Source: CAZYTX01 sp964650485
GTDB taxonomy: Bacteria; RBG-13-61-14; DATKZS01
NCBI GenBank assembly: GCA_964650485.1
Contig: CAZYTX010000008.1
Coordinates: 36,251 to 100,250 of the forward strand
DNA length: 64,000 bases
Direction of reading: 5' to 3'
Below the pieces are notes generated by a model that saw nothing but the letters and a program-made list of their open reading frames with translations, was not told the DNA's origin and searched no databases. This document shows positions 17,385-26,839 of the stretch, piece after piece; position 1 is the stretch's first letter, and each line of letters starts with the position of its first letter. Made by a program: the position numbers and the translations under genes.

Positions 17385-18497
17385 TCAGGCATGGAAGAAC
17401 CCGAGCACGCCCTCGGCGACAAAGTCCACCATCTCGTCGGTCATCTCCGGGTACACGGGTATGGCCAGGCATTCCTGCGACGCCTTCTCCGAGGCGGGCA
17501 AGGAGAGGCCGGGGTCAACATACGCTGCGAAGCACTCCATCCTGTGCAGGGGCTCGGGGTAGTACACCCCGCACCCGATGCCCCTCTCCCGGAGATGAGA
17601 CATGAGACCCTGGCGGTCCCGCACGCGGACAACGTAGTTGTTGTAAACGTGGGCGTTGCCGGGGAGGGTGGAGAGCGGCTCCACCTCGCTGTCCCGGAAG
17701 CGCCGGTCATAGCCGGCAGCGTGCTCCCGCCTCTTCCGGTTCCATTCGTCAACGTATGGGAGCTTTGCAAGCAGCACCGCGGCCTGGACCTCGTCCAGAC
17801 GGCTGTTAAAGCCGATGTGCTTGTGACGATAGGGGCTTTCCGCCCCGTGCACCCTGAGCATGCGCACGGACTCGAACAGGTCCTCCCTTAAGGTCACAAT
17901 CATGCCGGCGTCACCGCAGGCGCCAAGGTTCTTGCTGGGGTAGAAGCTCAGTGCCGCGGCGTCCCCCATGGAACATGCCGGACGGCCGCTTTGCTTTGCG
18001 CCGACTGCCTGGCAGGCGTCCTCCAGCACGGCCAGGCCGTGCTTTTCGGCTATCCTTGCGATGGCCTCCATGTCCGCGCACTGGCCGAAAAGATGCACCG
18101 GCACGATGGCCTTTGTCTTCTCCGTGACCGCGGCTTCCACCGCCTTCGGGCTTATGAGGCAGGTGTCGGGATCAATGTCAGCGAACACGGGTCTTGCGCC
18201 GGCGTGCACTATGGTGGACGCGGTGGCGTAAAAGGTGAAGGGGGTGGTGATGACCTCGTGTCCGGGACCCACTCCCATGGCCTTGAGAGAGAGCAGGAGC
18301 GCGTCCGTGCCCGAGGCCACACCTGCGGCAAAAGGCGCTTCGCACAGCCCGGCCACCGCGGCCTCCAGGGCCGCAACCTCGGGGCCGAGTATGAAGCGCT
18401 GAGACTGGAGCACCGCCTCCACACGGGCCTTCACCTCTGAGCCGATGCTCTCGAACTGTGCGGAGAGGTCAACAAGTGGTATGTTTATGCCCCTCAT
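17385..18497 (-). CDS. DegT/DnrJ/EryC1/StrS family PLP aminotransferase
   Basis: 370 residues, normal for the family. The PLP Schiff-base Lys is in LSFYPSKNLGACGDAG (~residue 184), preceded by the PLP-ring Asp/Gln region (VLEDACQAVGAK). Starts MRGINIPLVDLSAQFESI, the classic N-terminus of sugar-nucleotide aminotransferases that make amino-sugars for O-antigen, capsule or secondary metabolites. The nearby glycan genes at 52-57 kb would fit but are far away. Divergent from the unknown gene at 18682. Confidence 0.88.
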   Translation of the reverse strand: MRGINIPLVDLSAQFESIGSEVKARVEAVLQSQRFILGPEVAALEAAVAGLCEAPFAAGVASGTDALLLSLKAMGVGPGHEVITTPFTFYATASTIVHAGARPVFADIDPDTCLISPKAVEAAVTEKTKAIVPVHLFGQCADMEAIARIAEKHGLAVLEDACQAVGAKQSGRPACSMGDAAALSFYPSKNLGACGDAGMIVTLREDLFESVRMLRVHGAESPYRHKHIGFNSRLDEVQAAVLLAKLPYVDEWNRKRREHAAGYDRRFRDSEVEPLSTLPGNAHVYNNYVVRVRDRQGLMSHLRERGIGCGVYYPEPLHRMECFAAYVDPGLSLPASEKASQECLAIPVYPEMTDEMVDFVAEGVLGFFHA

Positions 18498-18681
18498 CTA
18501 ACACCCGCGATTTCGGACCTTTTTTTCATTTTTTTAATCCCTCGTCTTTATCCGGCGGCCACTTGCACTCCAACTTATTGAAATTATTAAACAAACTTAG
18601 CATAAACCGCGTCCGGTGTCAAGGAAGTTCAGACACGGTGCGGTTTTGTCTTACAATTCAATTGGATGTACTATTGACCCG

Positions 18682-19146
18682 ATGGAGCTAAAGCCTTTGT
18701 CAATACATATCATGGGCATCGGCGAGATCACCACCACCATCGAGGTGAGGGGGAACCACTGGGGAAAGCTGCACCCCGAGGAGAGGCGCTGGATGCGGCT
18801 GGCATACAAGCGCATGCCGGCTTTCCAAACCGAGGATGCAGCCCAAGACTACATAAGAATCCACAACCTCTACCAGGACATGCTGGCAGGGCTCGGCATA
18901 AACGCGCCCAGGCACGACAACCTGGTGAAGAGGCGGCCGGACGGGAGGTGGACCGTGTACAACCGCCAGGAGCGGCTACCCACACACCAGGTGGCGTGCC
19001 TGGTGATCCGCGACCTTGACCGCGAGGGTTGCATGGACCTGTTCAGTGCTGCTCGGGAAGATGGCCCCCGTGTTCCAGCACAACCTGGATCAGCCGGAGA
19101 GGATTTTTTATCTCGCACTATTCGAGCCATCATCAGTCATCCTTAA
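18682..19146 (+). CDS. Unknown protein, possibly frameshifted near its 3' end
   Basis: Starts MELKPLSIHIMGIGEI, with a well-behaved globular sequence rich in Arg and His up to DREGCMDLF (~residue 118). After that the frame turns into a Pro/Arg/Gly-rich tail of poor quality (REDGPRVPAQPGSAG), while the +1 frame reads SVLLGKMAPVFQHNLDQPER and IFYLALFEPSSV, which looks like real protein. A single extra base near 19044 would explain this. I recognise no family. No ribosome site is obvious. The gap 18498-18681 is A/T-rich and probably holds promoters for both directions. Confidence 0.5.
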   Translation: MELKPLSIHIMGIGEITTTIEVRGNHWGKLHPEERRWMRLAYKRMPAFQTEDAAQDYIRIHNLYQDMLAGLGINAPRHDNLVKRRPDGRWTVYNRQERLPTHQVACLVIRDLDREGCMDLFSAAREDGPRVPAQPGSAGEDFLSRTIRAIISHP

Positions 19147-19167
19147 ATCCTCATCACATCTTTCAGT

Positions 19168-19455
19168 TCATGATTTGAATTTTGATGATGCATCTCCAAT
19201 GGCGTTCTTCAACTCCTCCACCGCTTTTTCCACCCCGAACTTAAGGTCCAGCCAGGCGTCGCCGGAGGAATTTTGCATGGCCTCCAGCTTCCGGCTGGCC
19301 TCCTCCCGCCTAGCTTTAACTTTTTCGATCAGTTCGTTGTAGCTCTTTTTTACATTTTCATCAGCGTTGACGGCTTTTTCCACGAGAATTTCCAATTCTC
19401 TTTCCTGCTCCCTCAATGCTCGCTTTATCTTCCCTTCAAACTCCAACCTATCCAT
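19168..19455 (-). CDS. Small coiled-coil protein (sll1863 stress-protein-like)
   Basis: 95 residues, almost wholly alpha-helical with Lys/Glu-rich heptads (LRERERELEILVEKA-like register), ending in SSKFKS. The late motif GDAWLDLKFGVEKAVEELKNAI matches the small coiled-coil proteins of the sll1863 type, whose role is poorly known. ATG 19455 has an ideal AAGGAGG 6 bases before it; the longer open frame upstream is rejected for that reason. Confidence 0.65.
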   Translation of the reverse strand: MDRLEFEGKIKRALREQERELEILVEKAVNADENVKKSYNELIEKVKARREEASRKLEAMQNSSGDAWLDLKFGVEKAVEELKNAIGDASSKFKS

Positions 19456-19669
19456 AACTTTCCTCCTTTTCATGATTAAAGTGTTATTTTATCTACCCAC
19501 TCCTTGATAGTCAAGCCAAATCCCTTTTGGGATGGGTTCAGAGCTAAACAATAAACGTTATCCATGTTTCAGGGATGGTGTCCGGTCTTCACATTTCACA
19601 TTTGCATTCATCTTCATGCTCCTTTTCAGGGCTTTAACCTGTTTTTCGATCTTTTTAGCTTTATCCTTC

Positions 19670-19720
19670 TTGTCGAATCTTCTTTGTGCCCTTGGCGCCT
19701 TCGTGGTTCTTAGGGACCAG
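19670..19720. repeat. Dispersed CGCCAAG-type repeat, copy 5 (inverted)
   Basis: TTCTTTGTGCCCTTGGCGCCTTCGTGGTTC, the inverse of copy 2. The surrounding stretch 19456-19926 has no gene I can support. Confidence 0.55.
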
Positions 19721-19926
19721 CTACAATTTTCCCTTTGATATGGACAAATTACATGAATTAGGGGGATGAAATGCGAACCCCGCTTCAGTCCCGGCTCGCA
19801 AGCTATTGATTTGTCTGTCTTATTTCTTTCATTGGCAACAAATGGCATTATTATTGCTCAAAATAGGGGTGGGAGTAAGAAGAAGGGGGAGGTGATATGA
19901 AGGGACCTTGAGATCGGGGGTTTACC

Positions 19927-20232
19927 ATGGCTGGAAACAAAAAACCGGATAAAGATCACGCGAAGGGGAACGACGCATTCAATGATTACCAGCGTATCAA
20001 GAAAAACTACCTCGCCCTTTGCCGGCGGTACGGTCTTAACCCGTTTGACCTCGACATCCTGAGCGTGGGGCTCAGCCGCCTGCCCAGGTCTGACAAGTGC
20101 GAGCTGGTGCGCATGATCGTTAAACTGGTGAGGCTGGAGCGGGCCTTGAAGGGGAGCATCGGCAAGGGGCTCTTCCCCCTGACCGTGCACGAGATCGAGA
20201 GGTCCGGGTACCTGGTGCCTTCGCATCACTAA
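19927..20232 (+). CDS. Hypothetical small basic protein
   Basis: 101 residues, Lys/Arg-rich, largely helical. Middle part NYLALCRRYGLNPFDLDILSVGL and SDKCELVRMIVKLVRLERAL suggests a compact helical domain. No membrane segment or known motif. A weak GGGGG precedes the ATG. Codon usage matches neighbours, so I believe it is expressed, but family and function are unknown. Confidence 0.55.
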   Translation: MAGNKKPDKDHAKGNDAFNDYQRIKKNYLALCRRYGLNPFDLDILSVGLSRLPRSDKCELVRMIVKLVRLERALKGSIGKGLFPLTVHEIERSGYLVPSHH

Positions 20233-20244
20233 GAGCTATTTTTT

Positions 20245-20350
20245 CAGGTTTTGACGCAACGACGCAAAGGCGCAATGAACAGGTTTGAGGGGCGAGGGAT
20301 GAGATTTAATGCAAACACGGCATTGGTTTTTTCACTCTCTCCTTTGCGAC
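20245..20350. repeat. Dispersed repeat with GACGCAAAGGCGC core, copy 6
   Basis: Left arm TTTTGACGCAACGACGCAAAGGCGC and right arm CTCTCCTTTGCGACTGCGTGAT, separated by about 70 bases. It fits the CGCCAAG family with a diverged core. The gap 20233-20460 holds nothing else evident. Confidence 0.45.
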
Positions 20351-20460
20351 TGCGTGATATGATCCCATGATTCCATAACCCTTGCATGTGGCGTAAATAG
20401 TGAGAACAATTTAACAATAAGGCCCGCTGTGTTGGGCTCCGGGGGTCAGGGCTTTATCTC

Positions 20461-21477
20461 ATGCAATGGTATGAAGCAGTATTGGAGAGGGTTAGAGGGC
20501 TTTTCGAAAATGTCCCCGGCTGGGTAAAAAGGCTCGTTCCCATTGCCGGCAGTATTTTGATCCTTTACTACTACTTCCACGACCAGGACTGGGCGGGGAT
20601 ATGGCGCTCCCTTGTCAGGGCCGACATGGCGCTTGCCCTGGCCGCGATGTGCGCTCCGCAGTTTTTATTCTGGGCCATGGAGGTACTGTTCGCGGAGCGT
20701 CATTTCCGGTGGTTCCACGCGCCCTTCCCGTGGAGGCGCTACCTGTGGGTTCGTGGCGCCATCTATGTTCTCCAGCTCTTGAACACGGTTGCCGGGGCCG
20801 GCGGCGGCATGCTGGCGTATCTTAAGAGCAAGACCGGGGTGAGCTGGTGGAGGCTCCTTGGCATCATGTTCTTCCGCTTCAGCCTGACCTTGTGGTCGCT
20901 CTGCTTCTTCCTGGTGGCGGCCACCGCGGCGCTTTATCACTACGATCTCGCGGACCAGGTGAACCTTAACATGCGGGGGTGGTGGGCTTTGCTTGCGCTC
21001 GGGCTTTTGAGCTTTACTCTGATGTGGCTCTTCTGGATGCACAACAAGGCTCAAGGGATAGCAAGGCTTGTTGTCAGGGACCCGGAGGACGAGTTCTGGA
21101 CGGCTTTCCGCCTGGCCCGGAAAAGGCACTGGCTCTACACCTGGGCCATGGCCCTTCCCCCTTTCCTGGTCATGCTCTTGGGGTTCTACTTCTCGGCCAT
21201 GGCATTCGGGATCAACGTGCCCTTTGTGGAGTTCATGGTGCTCTCGCCACTGTTCGTGCTGGTCATGGACCTGCCCATAGCATTCGCCGGGTTCGGGACC
21301 ACCACCATGGCCTGGATGGTGTTTTTCGGCCAGTACGGGAGCCCGGAGGGCATTGCCGCGCTCACCATCTATATGCCTTTTGCCAGGGCGGCCACCAGGG
21401 CTTTCATAGGTCTCATCTCTTTGCCGCCGGCCATGGACGACCTGGCCACACTGGCAAAGCCTGAAAAGAATCATTGA
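20461..21477 (+). CDS. Lysylphosphatidylglycerol synthase TM-like (flippase-like) membrane protein
   Basis: 338 residues with seven to eight helices. It has the general shape of the LPG-synthase transmembrane family (also AglD2/UPF0104): a first helix with YYYFHDQDW, a long polar loop, and a late conserved stretch AFAGFGTTTMAWMVFF. Members move lipids or lipid-linked sugars across the inner membrane, or occur as orphan membrane halves without the aminoacyl-transferase domain, as here. A second, different member is at 61441. Confidence 0.7.
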   Translation: MQWYEAVLERVRGLFENVPGWVKRLVPIAGSILILYYYFHDQDWAGIWRSLVRADMALALAAMCAPQFLFWAMEVLFAERHFRWFHAPFPWRRYLWVRGAIYVLQLLNTVAGAGGGMLAYLKSKTGVSWWRLLGIMFFRFSLTLWSLCFFLVAATAALYHYDLADQVNLNMRGWWALLALGLLSFTLMWLFWMHNKAQGIARLVVRDPEDEFWTAFRLARKRHWLYTWAMALPPFLVMLLGFYFSAMAFGINVPFVEFMVLSPLFVLVMDLPIAFAGFGTTTMAWMVFFGQYGSPEGIAALTIYMPFARAATRAFIGLISLPPAMDDLATLAKPEKNH

Positions 21478-21603
21478 AATTGCCAGCCCCCAGGTGGTTT
21501 TCCATGTCAAGTTTTTCCACGCATTGCCGCCCGCTTGATTAATCTCCCCGACAGCAATACCATTGTATGGACCAGGCCGATAACAGGCAGGAGACTTTTT
21601 CAC

Positions 21604-23145
21604 ATGCAAAGCTATTACGTGACCACCCCCATCTATTACGTCAACGACGTGCCCCACATAGGGCACGCCTACACCACCCTGGCCGCGGACGTGCTGGCAA
21701 GGTTCCACCGACTCGCCGGCAGGCCCGTCCACTTCCTCACCGGCACCGACGAGCACGGCCAGAAGATGCAGCGCGCCGCGCAGGAAAAGGGCATGCACCC
21801 CCTGGAGATGGCCGACCGGAACGCGCAGCACTTCAGGGACCTCTGGGCCCTGATGGAAATAACCAACGACGACTTCATCCGCACCACCGAGGAGCGGCAC
21901 AAAACCTGCGTGCAGGAGTTCTACAGGAGGGTCGAGAAGGCGGGAGACGTATACCTTGGCGAATACCAGGGGTTTTACTGCGTGGCCTGCGAGAGCTACT
22001 ACACCGAGCTGCAGCTCAAAGAGACCGACTTCAAGTGCCCCTATCACGGCACCCCGGTGGAGACCCTGAAGGAGTCCTCGTACTTCTTCCGCATGAGCAG
22101 GTACCAGGACCGGCTGCTCCGCCACATCGAGGACAACCCCGAGTTCATACTCCCCCAGGCGAGGAGGAAAGAGATCCAAAGCTTCGTGAGCTCGGGGCTG
22201 GAGGACCTCTCCGTCTCCCGAACCAGCTTCCAGTGGGGAGTGCCCGTGCCCGGCGATAAAAAGCACGTGCTCTACGTGTGGGTGGACGCGCTCACCAACT
22301 ACATCTCCGCGCTTGGCTTCGGCCAGGACGACGGGGAGAAGTTCGAGGCCTTCTGGCCCGCCAACGTGCACCTCATCGGGAAAGACATACTACGCCATCA
22401 TGCGGTCATATGGCCCTGCCTGCTTATGAGCGCGGGCGTCGAGCTGCCGGGGACGGTGTTCGCCCACGGCTGGTGGACAAACGAGGGCAGGAAGATGTCA
22501 AAGTCGCTCAACAACTTCATTGATCCGCACCGGGTGATCGAGGAGTTCGGGCTCGATCCCTTCCGCTACTTCCTCATGAAGGAGGTCCCCTTCGGCATGG
22601 ACGGGGACTTCTCCCGCGAGTCAATGGTGCACAGGATCAACTCCGACCTGGCAAACGACCTCGGGAACCTCCTCTCCAGGACCGCGGGCATGGCCGACAA
22701 GTACCTGCAGGGCAGGCTCTCGGGGCCCGGACCGGTCGAGGACGTGGACCGCGGGCTCGTCCAGGCATACGAACAGGCATCCTCCGAGGCGGGCGCGGCC
22801 ATGGCCGAGTGCGGCTTCGGCAAGGCCCTGGCTTCCATTTGGGCGGCCATAAACAAGGCCAACAAGTACATAGACACCACCAGGCCCTTCTCCCTGGCCA
22901 AGGAGGAGAGCAAGAAGGAAAGGCTCCATGCGGTCATGTATAACGTGGCCGAGGCACTGAGGATCACCGCGGTGCTGCTCTGGCCCTTCATGCCCGGGAC
23001 ATCCATGAAAATATGGGAGCAGCTCGGAGCGGAGGGGGGCCCCTCGGACCCGCCGCTTTCAGAGAAGCTACAGTGGGGAGGGCTAAAGCCGGGGACAACC
23101 ATGACCAAGGGGGAGGCGCTGTTCCCCAGGATAGAGAAAGAGTAG
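21604..23145 (+). CDS. metG: Methionyl-tRNA synthetase
   Basis: 513 residues, the short form without the C-terminal tRNA-binding domain. Class I signatures are clear: HIGHAYTT (residues ~18-25) and KMSKSLNNF (~residues 298-306). The connective region has CVACESYYTELQL and FKCPYHGTPVE, i.e. one Cys-x2-Cys and one Cys-x2-His, compatible with a single zinc knuckle. It charges tRNA-Met in the cytoplasm. ATG 21604 gives the canonical N-terminus SYYVTTPIYYVND; an upstream in-frame ATG at 21535 would add 23 residues without similarity. TatD follows 28 bases later, a common pairing in bacteria. Confidence 0.95.
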   Translation: MQSYYVTTPIYYVNDVPHIGHAYTTLAADVLARFHRLAGRPVHFLTGTDEHGQKMQRAAQEKGMHPLEMADRNAQHFRDLWALMEITNDDFIRTTEERHKTCVQEFYRRVEKAGDVYLGEYQGFYCVACESYYTELQLKETDFKCPYHGTPVETLKESSYFFRMSRYQDRLLRHIEDNPEFILPQARRKEIQSFVSSGLEDLSVSRTSFQWGVPVPGDKKHVLYVWVDALTNYISALGFGQDDGEKFEAFWPANVHLIGKDILRHHAVIWPCLLMSAGVELPGTVFAHGWWTNEGRKMSKSLNNFIDPHRVIEEFGLDPFRYFLMKEVPFGMDGDFSRESMVHRINSDLANDLGNLLSRTAGMADKYLQGRLSGPGPVEDVDRGLVQAYEQASSEAGAAMAECGFGKALASIWAAINKANKYIDTTRPFSLAKEESKKERLHAVMYNVAEALRITAVLLWPFMPGTSMKIWEQLGAEGGPSDPPLSEKLQWGGLKPGTTMTKGEALFPRIEKE

Positions 23146-23173
23146 GGCCCGCCGCTGAAAACACTATCCAGCC

Positions 23174-23956
23174 ATGGAAGAACTATTCGACACGCACGCG
23201 CACCTCGACTTCCCCGACTTTGATGATGACCGCGAGGAGGTCATTGCAAGGGCGGGGGAGCAAGGGGTGAGCCACATCGTCACCGTGGGCTCGGGGGGAG
23301 GGCTCGGGAGCGCAGCCCGCGCGGTCAAGGTCGCAGAGGGGCGCGCGCAGGTCTTCGCCACCGCGGGCGTGCACCCCCACGACGCAAAGCTCATGCAGGA
23401 CAGGGACCTGGAACGCCTGCGCGAGCTGGCCTCCCGCGGCAAGGTGGTGGCCGTGGGCGAGACCGGCCTTGACTATGCTAAAGAGTATTCACCCAGGGAG
23501 GTGCAGCTCCGGCGCTTCAGGGACCAGTTGGCCCTGGCAAAGGAGCTCGGGCTGCCGGTGGTCATACACGACCGCGAGGCCCACGACGACATCGTGCGCG
23601 TGCTTAAGCGGGACGGTATAGCGGACGCCGGGGGCGTCATGCACTGCTTCTCCGGGTCCGCGGACCTGGCGCTCCAGCTCGTGGGCATGGGCTTTTACAT
23701 CTCCATCCCCGGAGTCATAACCTTCAAAAACGCAAAGGGGCTGCCCCGGGTGGCCCGGGAAGTGCCGCTTGAGAAGCTCCTGGTCGAGACCGACTCGCCC
23801 TTCCTCGCGCCCGAGCCGCACCGGGGCAGGAGGAACGAGCCTGCTTACGTGCGCCTGGTGGCCGAGGCCGTGGCAAAGGCAAGGGATTGCGAGCTCTCCC
23901 GGGTGGCAGCCGCCACCTTCGCCAACGCCGGCCGGGTCTTCAATATACCTGCTTGA
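23174..23956 (+). CDS. tatD: TatD family metal-dependent hydrolase
   Basis: 260 residues, standard length. The metal ligands are visible: THAHLDFPDF (His-x-His), GETGLD, VIHDREAHDD, HCFSGS and ETDSPFLAPEPHRG. TatD proteins are Mg2+-dependent DNases/phosphodiesterases involved in DNA repair or RNA turnover. Immediately downstream of metG, as in many bacteria. Followed after 73 bases by the YfhO gene. Confidence 0.93.
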   Translation: MEELFDTHAHLDFPDFDDDREEVIARAGEQGVSHIVTVGSGGGLGSAARAVKVAEGRAQVFATAGVHPHDAKLMQDRDLERLRELASRGKVVAVGETGLDYAKEYSPREVQLRRFRDQLALAKELGLPVVIHDREAHDDIVRVLKRDGIADAGGVMHCFSGSADLALQLVGMGFYISIPGVITFKNAKGLPRVAREVPLEKLLVETDSPFLAPEPHRGRRNEPAYVRLVAEAVAKARDCELSRVAAATFANAGRVFNIPA

Positions 23957-24029
23957 ATGCCATACGCGTCCGAATTCTACGCTTTTGCACGGAACAAAGA
24001 CGCGGTATAAAGTTACTTAAAGTTCGAGC

Positions 24030-26750
24030 ATGGAGAGCAGCGACAGACACCGGACCGGAGGCGCGATCAGGGGACACCTGCTGGTCATCGGCCTGTTGCT
24101 CGCCGGCCTGGTCCTCGTCTTTTGCAGGGGCCTTTTCTCGGGCGCGGACATATTCTTTACCGTGTTCCGGGACATCAACCCCATCACTTACGCCTTCGCC
24201 GCAAGCCGCCTGGCACGCCTCTCCTGGGACCAGGGCCTCTTCCCCCTGTGGGACCCCTACAACTTCATGGGCGTGCCTTTCCTGGCCGATTACCAGTCGG
24301 GTGTGTTCTCGCCTTTCCTGTGGCCCCTGCTGCTTATACCCATTAACATATTGGCCGCGCCCTATCTCCTCGCCAGGCTGGCGCTGGCCGGGTGGGGCAC
24401 ATACCTGTTCTGCCGCAGCATTGGGACGGAGAAGACCGCGGCAATGACCGGGGCCGCGGCCTTCGCTCTCAGCGGGTACATGGTCCAGTACGTGAACAAC
24501 CAGCAACTGGTCATAGACCTGCTCCTTCCTTTCCTGCTCCTCGCAGGCCGGGGCCTGGCACTGAAGAGGACCAGGGGGAGCTTATTACTATTCGTATTGA
24601 TGAGCGCGCTCGTGCTCCTGGGCGGGCAGCCGGCCTCGGCGCTGTGCACCCTGGCGCTCGGCTACGGCTATGCACTGACACTCGGGGTCTACCGGGGCCG
24701 GGGACCGGCCGCTCTGGCGGTCCTATGCTGCGCGGGCCTCTTATCCGTCCTCGTATCGCTGCCGCAGCTTTTGCCCTTCATCGAGTACCTCGGGTATTCG
24801 TGGGTGTATCACGGCCCCTGGCTGGACAGGCAGCAGGCGCCGCCCGCGGGCATGGTCACGCTGTTCATGCCCGGCTTCTTCGGCGACCTCGCCCGGGCGG
24901 GAACGAGGCTCCCGCTGATAAAGATCATGCCCTACCTGGGCGCCGGGGTGGTTTCCCTGGCCCTGGCCGCGGCCTTCCGGCCGAGGAGACTTTACCAGGC
25001 TTTCTTCACCGCGGTCGCGGTCCTTTGCACCGGGGTCCTGCTGGGAGTTCCTCTTCTCCGGGAAGTTGCCGCCCTGCCCGGTCTGGGCAGCATAACGTTT
25101 TTAAAGTACCTCCAGCCCTTGCTCGCATTCTCGGTTGCAGTGCTTTGCGCCGGCGGGGTCCAGGAGGTATTGAAAGGCAGGGGGTGGACGGCGGCCGGGG
25201 GGGGCGCGGTTGTATTGATTATCGTATTGGAGATTTATTTATATACCGTTGCAGGCGGGGGCGCCTCGCCCGAGGTCAGCGGCGCGGCGCTGACGGCGGT
25301 GGCCTTCGGGGGTTCGGTCCTGGCCATCGCCCTGCTTTCAGGGAGGGGCGGCGGCGCCCGGCCCGGAGCAAATATTACAGGGTATGCGCTTCTCGCCCTG
25401 GTGTGGATCGAGCTGGTGGTCAGCTCCGCGGTGAACGCGCCGCTCATGTCACTCGACCCCCGGGAGCACAACGCCCCCGCCCTGGAGGAGTTCTCCTCGG
25501 GATCGGGCCTCTCACGCACCGGCGCCTCCGAGCGCGTCTTCATCCCCAACATCGGTATCCTTCACCGTATCTACGGCCTGGGTGTGACCGAGGCCGTGCT
25601 GCCGCCGAACGTTCCCGAGTACTTCGCGCGCCTCTCCGGGCTGGAGGGCGACCATCTCTTCAACTGGTTCATGAGGTACCAGTCCTTCCGGGCGGAGCCG
25701 GAGATGCGTGGCCGTCCCCTGGCAAGGGCCCTGGGGGTCCGGCACTGGCTTACCAGGCTGCCCCTGCCGGAGAACGAGACCGTTGCCGAGGTGATAGAAA
25801 GGGGAGAATTCCTGGCGCCATCCCCTTCCCATATAGCCGGGACCCGGGCGGAGATCGCCAAAGACTTAAGAGTATCTTTGTTCGAGCACCCCCCTGCCAG
25901 GATCGAGTTCAGCCCGAAAGAGAATGCCCGCGGCCAAGGCAGAGGCGGCCGGGTGCGGGCGAGCTTCGGAATCGGCCTTGCGCCGCACTCGTGGGATGCC
26001 CCGGGCGACGGGGTGTGGTTCGGGGTCATAGCTGATGCTGAAGGACCTTCACTGGAGTGGACGCGGTACATTGACCCCCGGAGGAACGCAAGGGAGAGAG
26101 CCTGGATACCCTTCCATATGGAAGCGCCCGGTGCCCGGCTGGCCCTGATTACGCACCCATCCATGTCCGCGGACAACGACTGGGCCTTGTGGGGGGACCT
26201 GCGCGCTGGCGAGCCCGGGGCCGAGCCCCCGGAGCGGATGATGGAGGGCGTGAGAGTGTTCCGGGACCACGAGGCCTGGCCCAGGGCGTGGATTGCGAGG
26301 CGGGTGATCGAGGTGGACAAAAGCGAGGACGCGCTTTCTCTGCTGGAGGAGAGCCCGGGCTGTTGCCTGGCTGTTCTCCGCTCAGGTGACCTGCAAAAAG
26401 TCCCCGCCCGCGGCCGGGGCGAGGCCGAGATCAAGGAGTACGGCCTGCAGCGGGTGAAGATAAAGGCGGTCATGGAAAAAGCTGAAACCGGGGCGGGCTC
26501 CCGGGCCCTGCTGGTGCTCTCCGACCAGCACTTCCCCGGCTGGCGCGCGTACGTGGACGGCGCTGAGGCCAGGATGCTTGACGTTAACAACGGCATGAGG
26601 GGGGTCGCAATACCTGATGGCATCTCGGAGACGGTCTTTTCATACGAACCCGTCTCCTTCAAGCTGGGGCTGTGGGCTTTTGTGGCCTCCCTGGCCGCGG
26701 CGCTTACAACTGCGGCCTTCACGATAATGGAGATGAGGACAAGTATATGA
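24030..26750 (+). CDS. YfhO-like large membrane protein with extra soluble domain
   Basis: 906 residues. Residues ~10-490 contain about twelve helices. The first periplasmic loop holds FFTVFRDINPITYAFAAS and FPLWDPYNFMGVPFLADYQ, the signature of YfhO/GT-C membrane proteins that help add sugars to teichoic acids or glycans. Residues ~620-730 hold a beta-rich segment (FGIGLAPHSWDAPGDGVWF; EWTRYIDPRRN) that also occurs in the radical SAM protein at 55013. The final ~100 residues are the YfhO-type C-terminal part, including LVLSDQHFPGWRAYVDG. Located in the inner membrane. Sugar and acceptor unknown. Confidence 0.8.
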   Translation: MESSDRHRTGGAIRGHLLVIGLLLAGLVLVFCRGLFSGADIFFTVFRDINPITYAFAASRLARLSWDQGLFPLWDPYNFMGVPFLADYQSGVFSPFLWPLLLIPINILAAPYLLARLALAGWGTYLFCRSIGTEKTAAMTGAAAFALSGYMVQYVNNQQLVIDLLLPFLLLAGRGLALKRTRGSLLLFVLMSALVLLGGQPASALCTLALGYGYALTLGVYRGRGPAALAVLCCAGLLSVLVSLPQLLPFIEYLGYSWVYHGPWLDRQQAPPAGMVTLFMPGFFGDLARAGTRLPLIKIMPYLGAGVVSLALAAAFRPRRLYQAFFTAVAVLCTGVLLGVPLLREVAALPGLGSITFLKYLQPLLAFSVAVLCAGGVQEVLKGRGWTAAGGGAVVLIIVLEIYLYTVAGGGASPEVSGAALTAVAFGGSVLAIALLSGRGGGARPGANITGYALLALVWIELVVSSAVNAPLMSLDPREHNAPALEEFSSGSGLSRTGASERVFIPNIGILHRIYGLGVTEAVLPPNVPEYFARLSGLEGDHLFNWFMRYQSFRAEPEMRGRPLARALGVRHWLTRLPLPENETVAEVIERGEFLAPSPSHIAGTRAEIAKDLRVSLFEHPPARIEFSPKENARGQGRGGRVRASFGIGLAPHSWDAPGDGVWFGVIADAEGPSLEWTRYIDPRRNARERAWIPFHMEAPGARLALITHPSMSADNDWALWGDLRAGEPGAEPPERMMEGVRVFRDHEAWPRAWIARRVIEVDKSEDALSLLEESPGCCLAVLRSGDLQKVPARGRGEAEIKEYGLQRVKIKAVMEKAETGAGSRALLVLSDQHFPGWRAYVDGAEARMLDVNNGMRGVAIPDGISETVFSYEPVSFKLGLWAFVASLAAALTTAAFTIMEMRTSI

Positions 26751-26839
26751 AGCCGGTTTACCCCGGCCCCGTCACGTCCTGCATGTCTTAGGCCCCGGCC
26801 CGCTTTTCAACCACCTGCGGCACGGCCCTGACCGCACCT

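Noticed and set aside
21535..21603. Upstream ATG as the start of metG
   Set aside because: The added 23 residues have no family match, and the canonical MetRS N-terminus begins at 21604.
20665..22371. 568-codon minus-strand open frame across two genes
   Set aside because: It spans the intergenic gap between a flippase-like gene and metG, lacks any motif, and is Gly/His/Pro-rich in the way of shadow frames.
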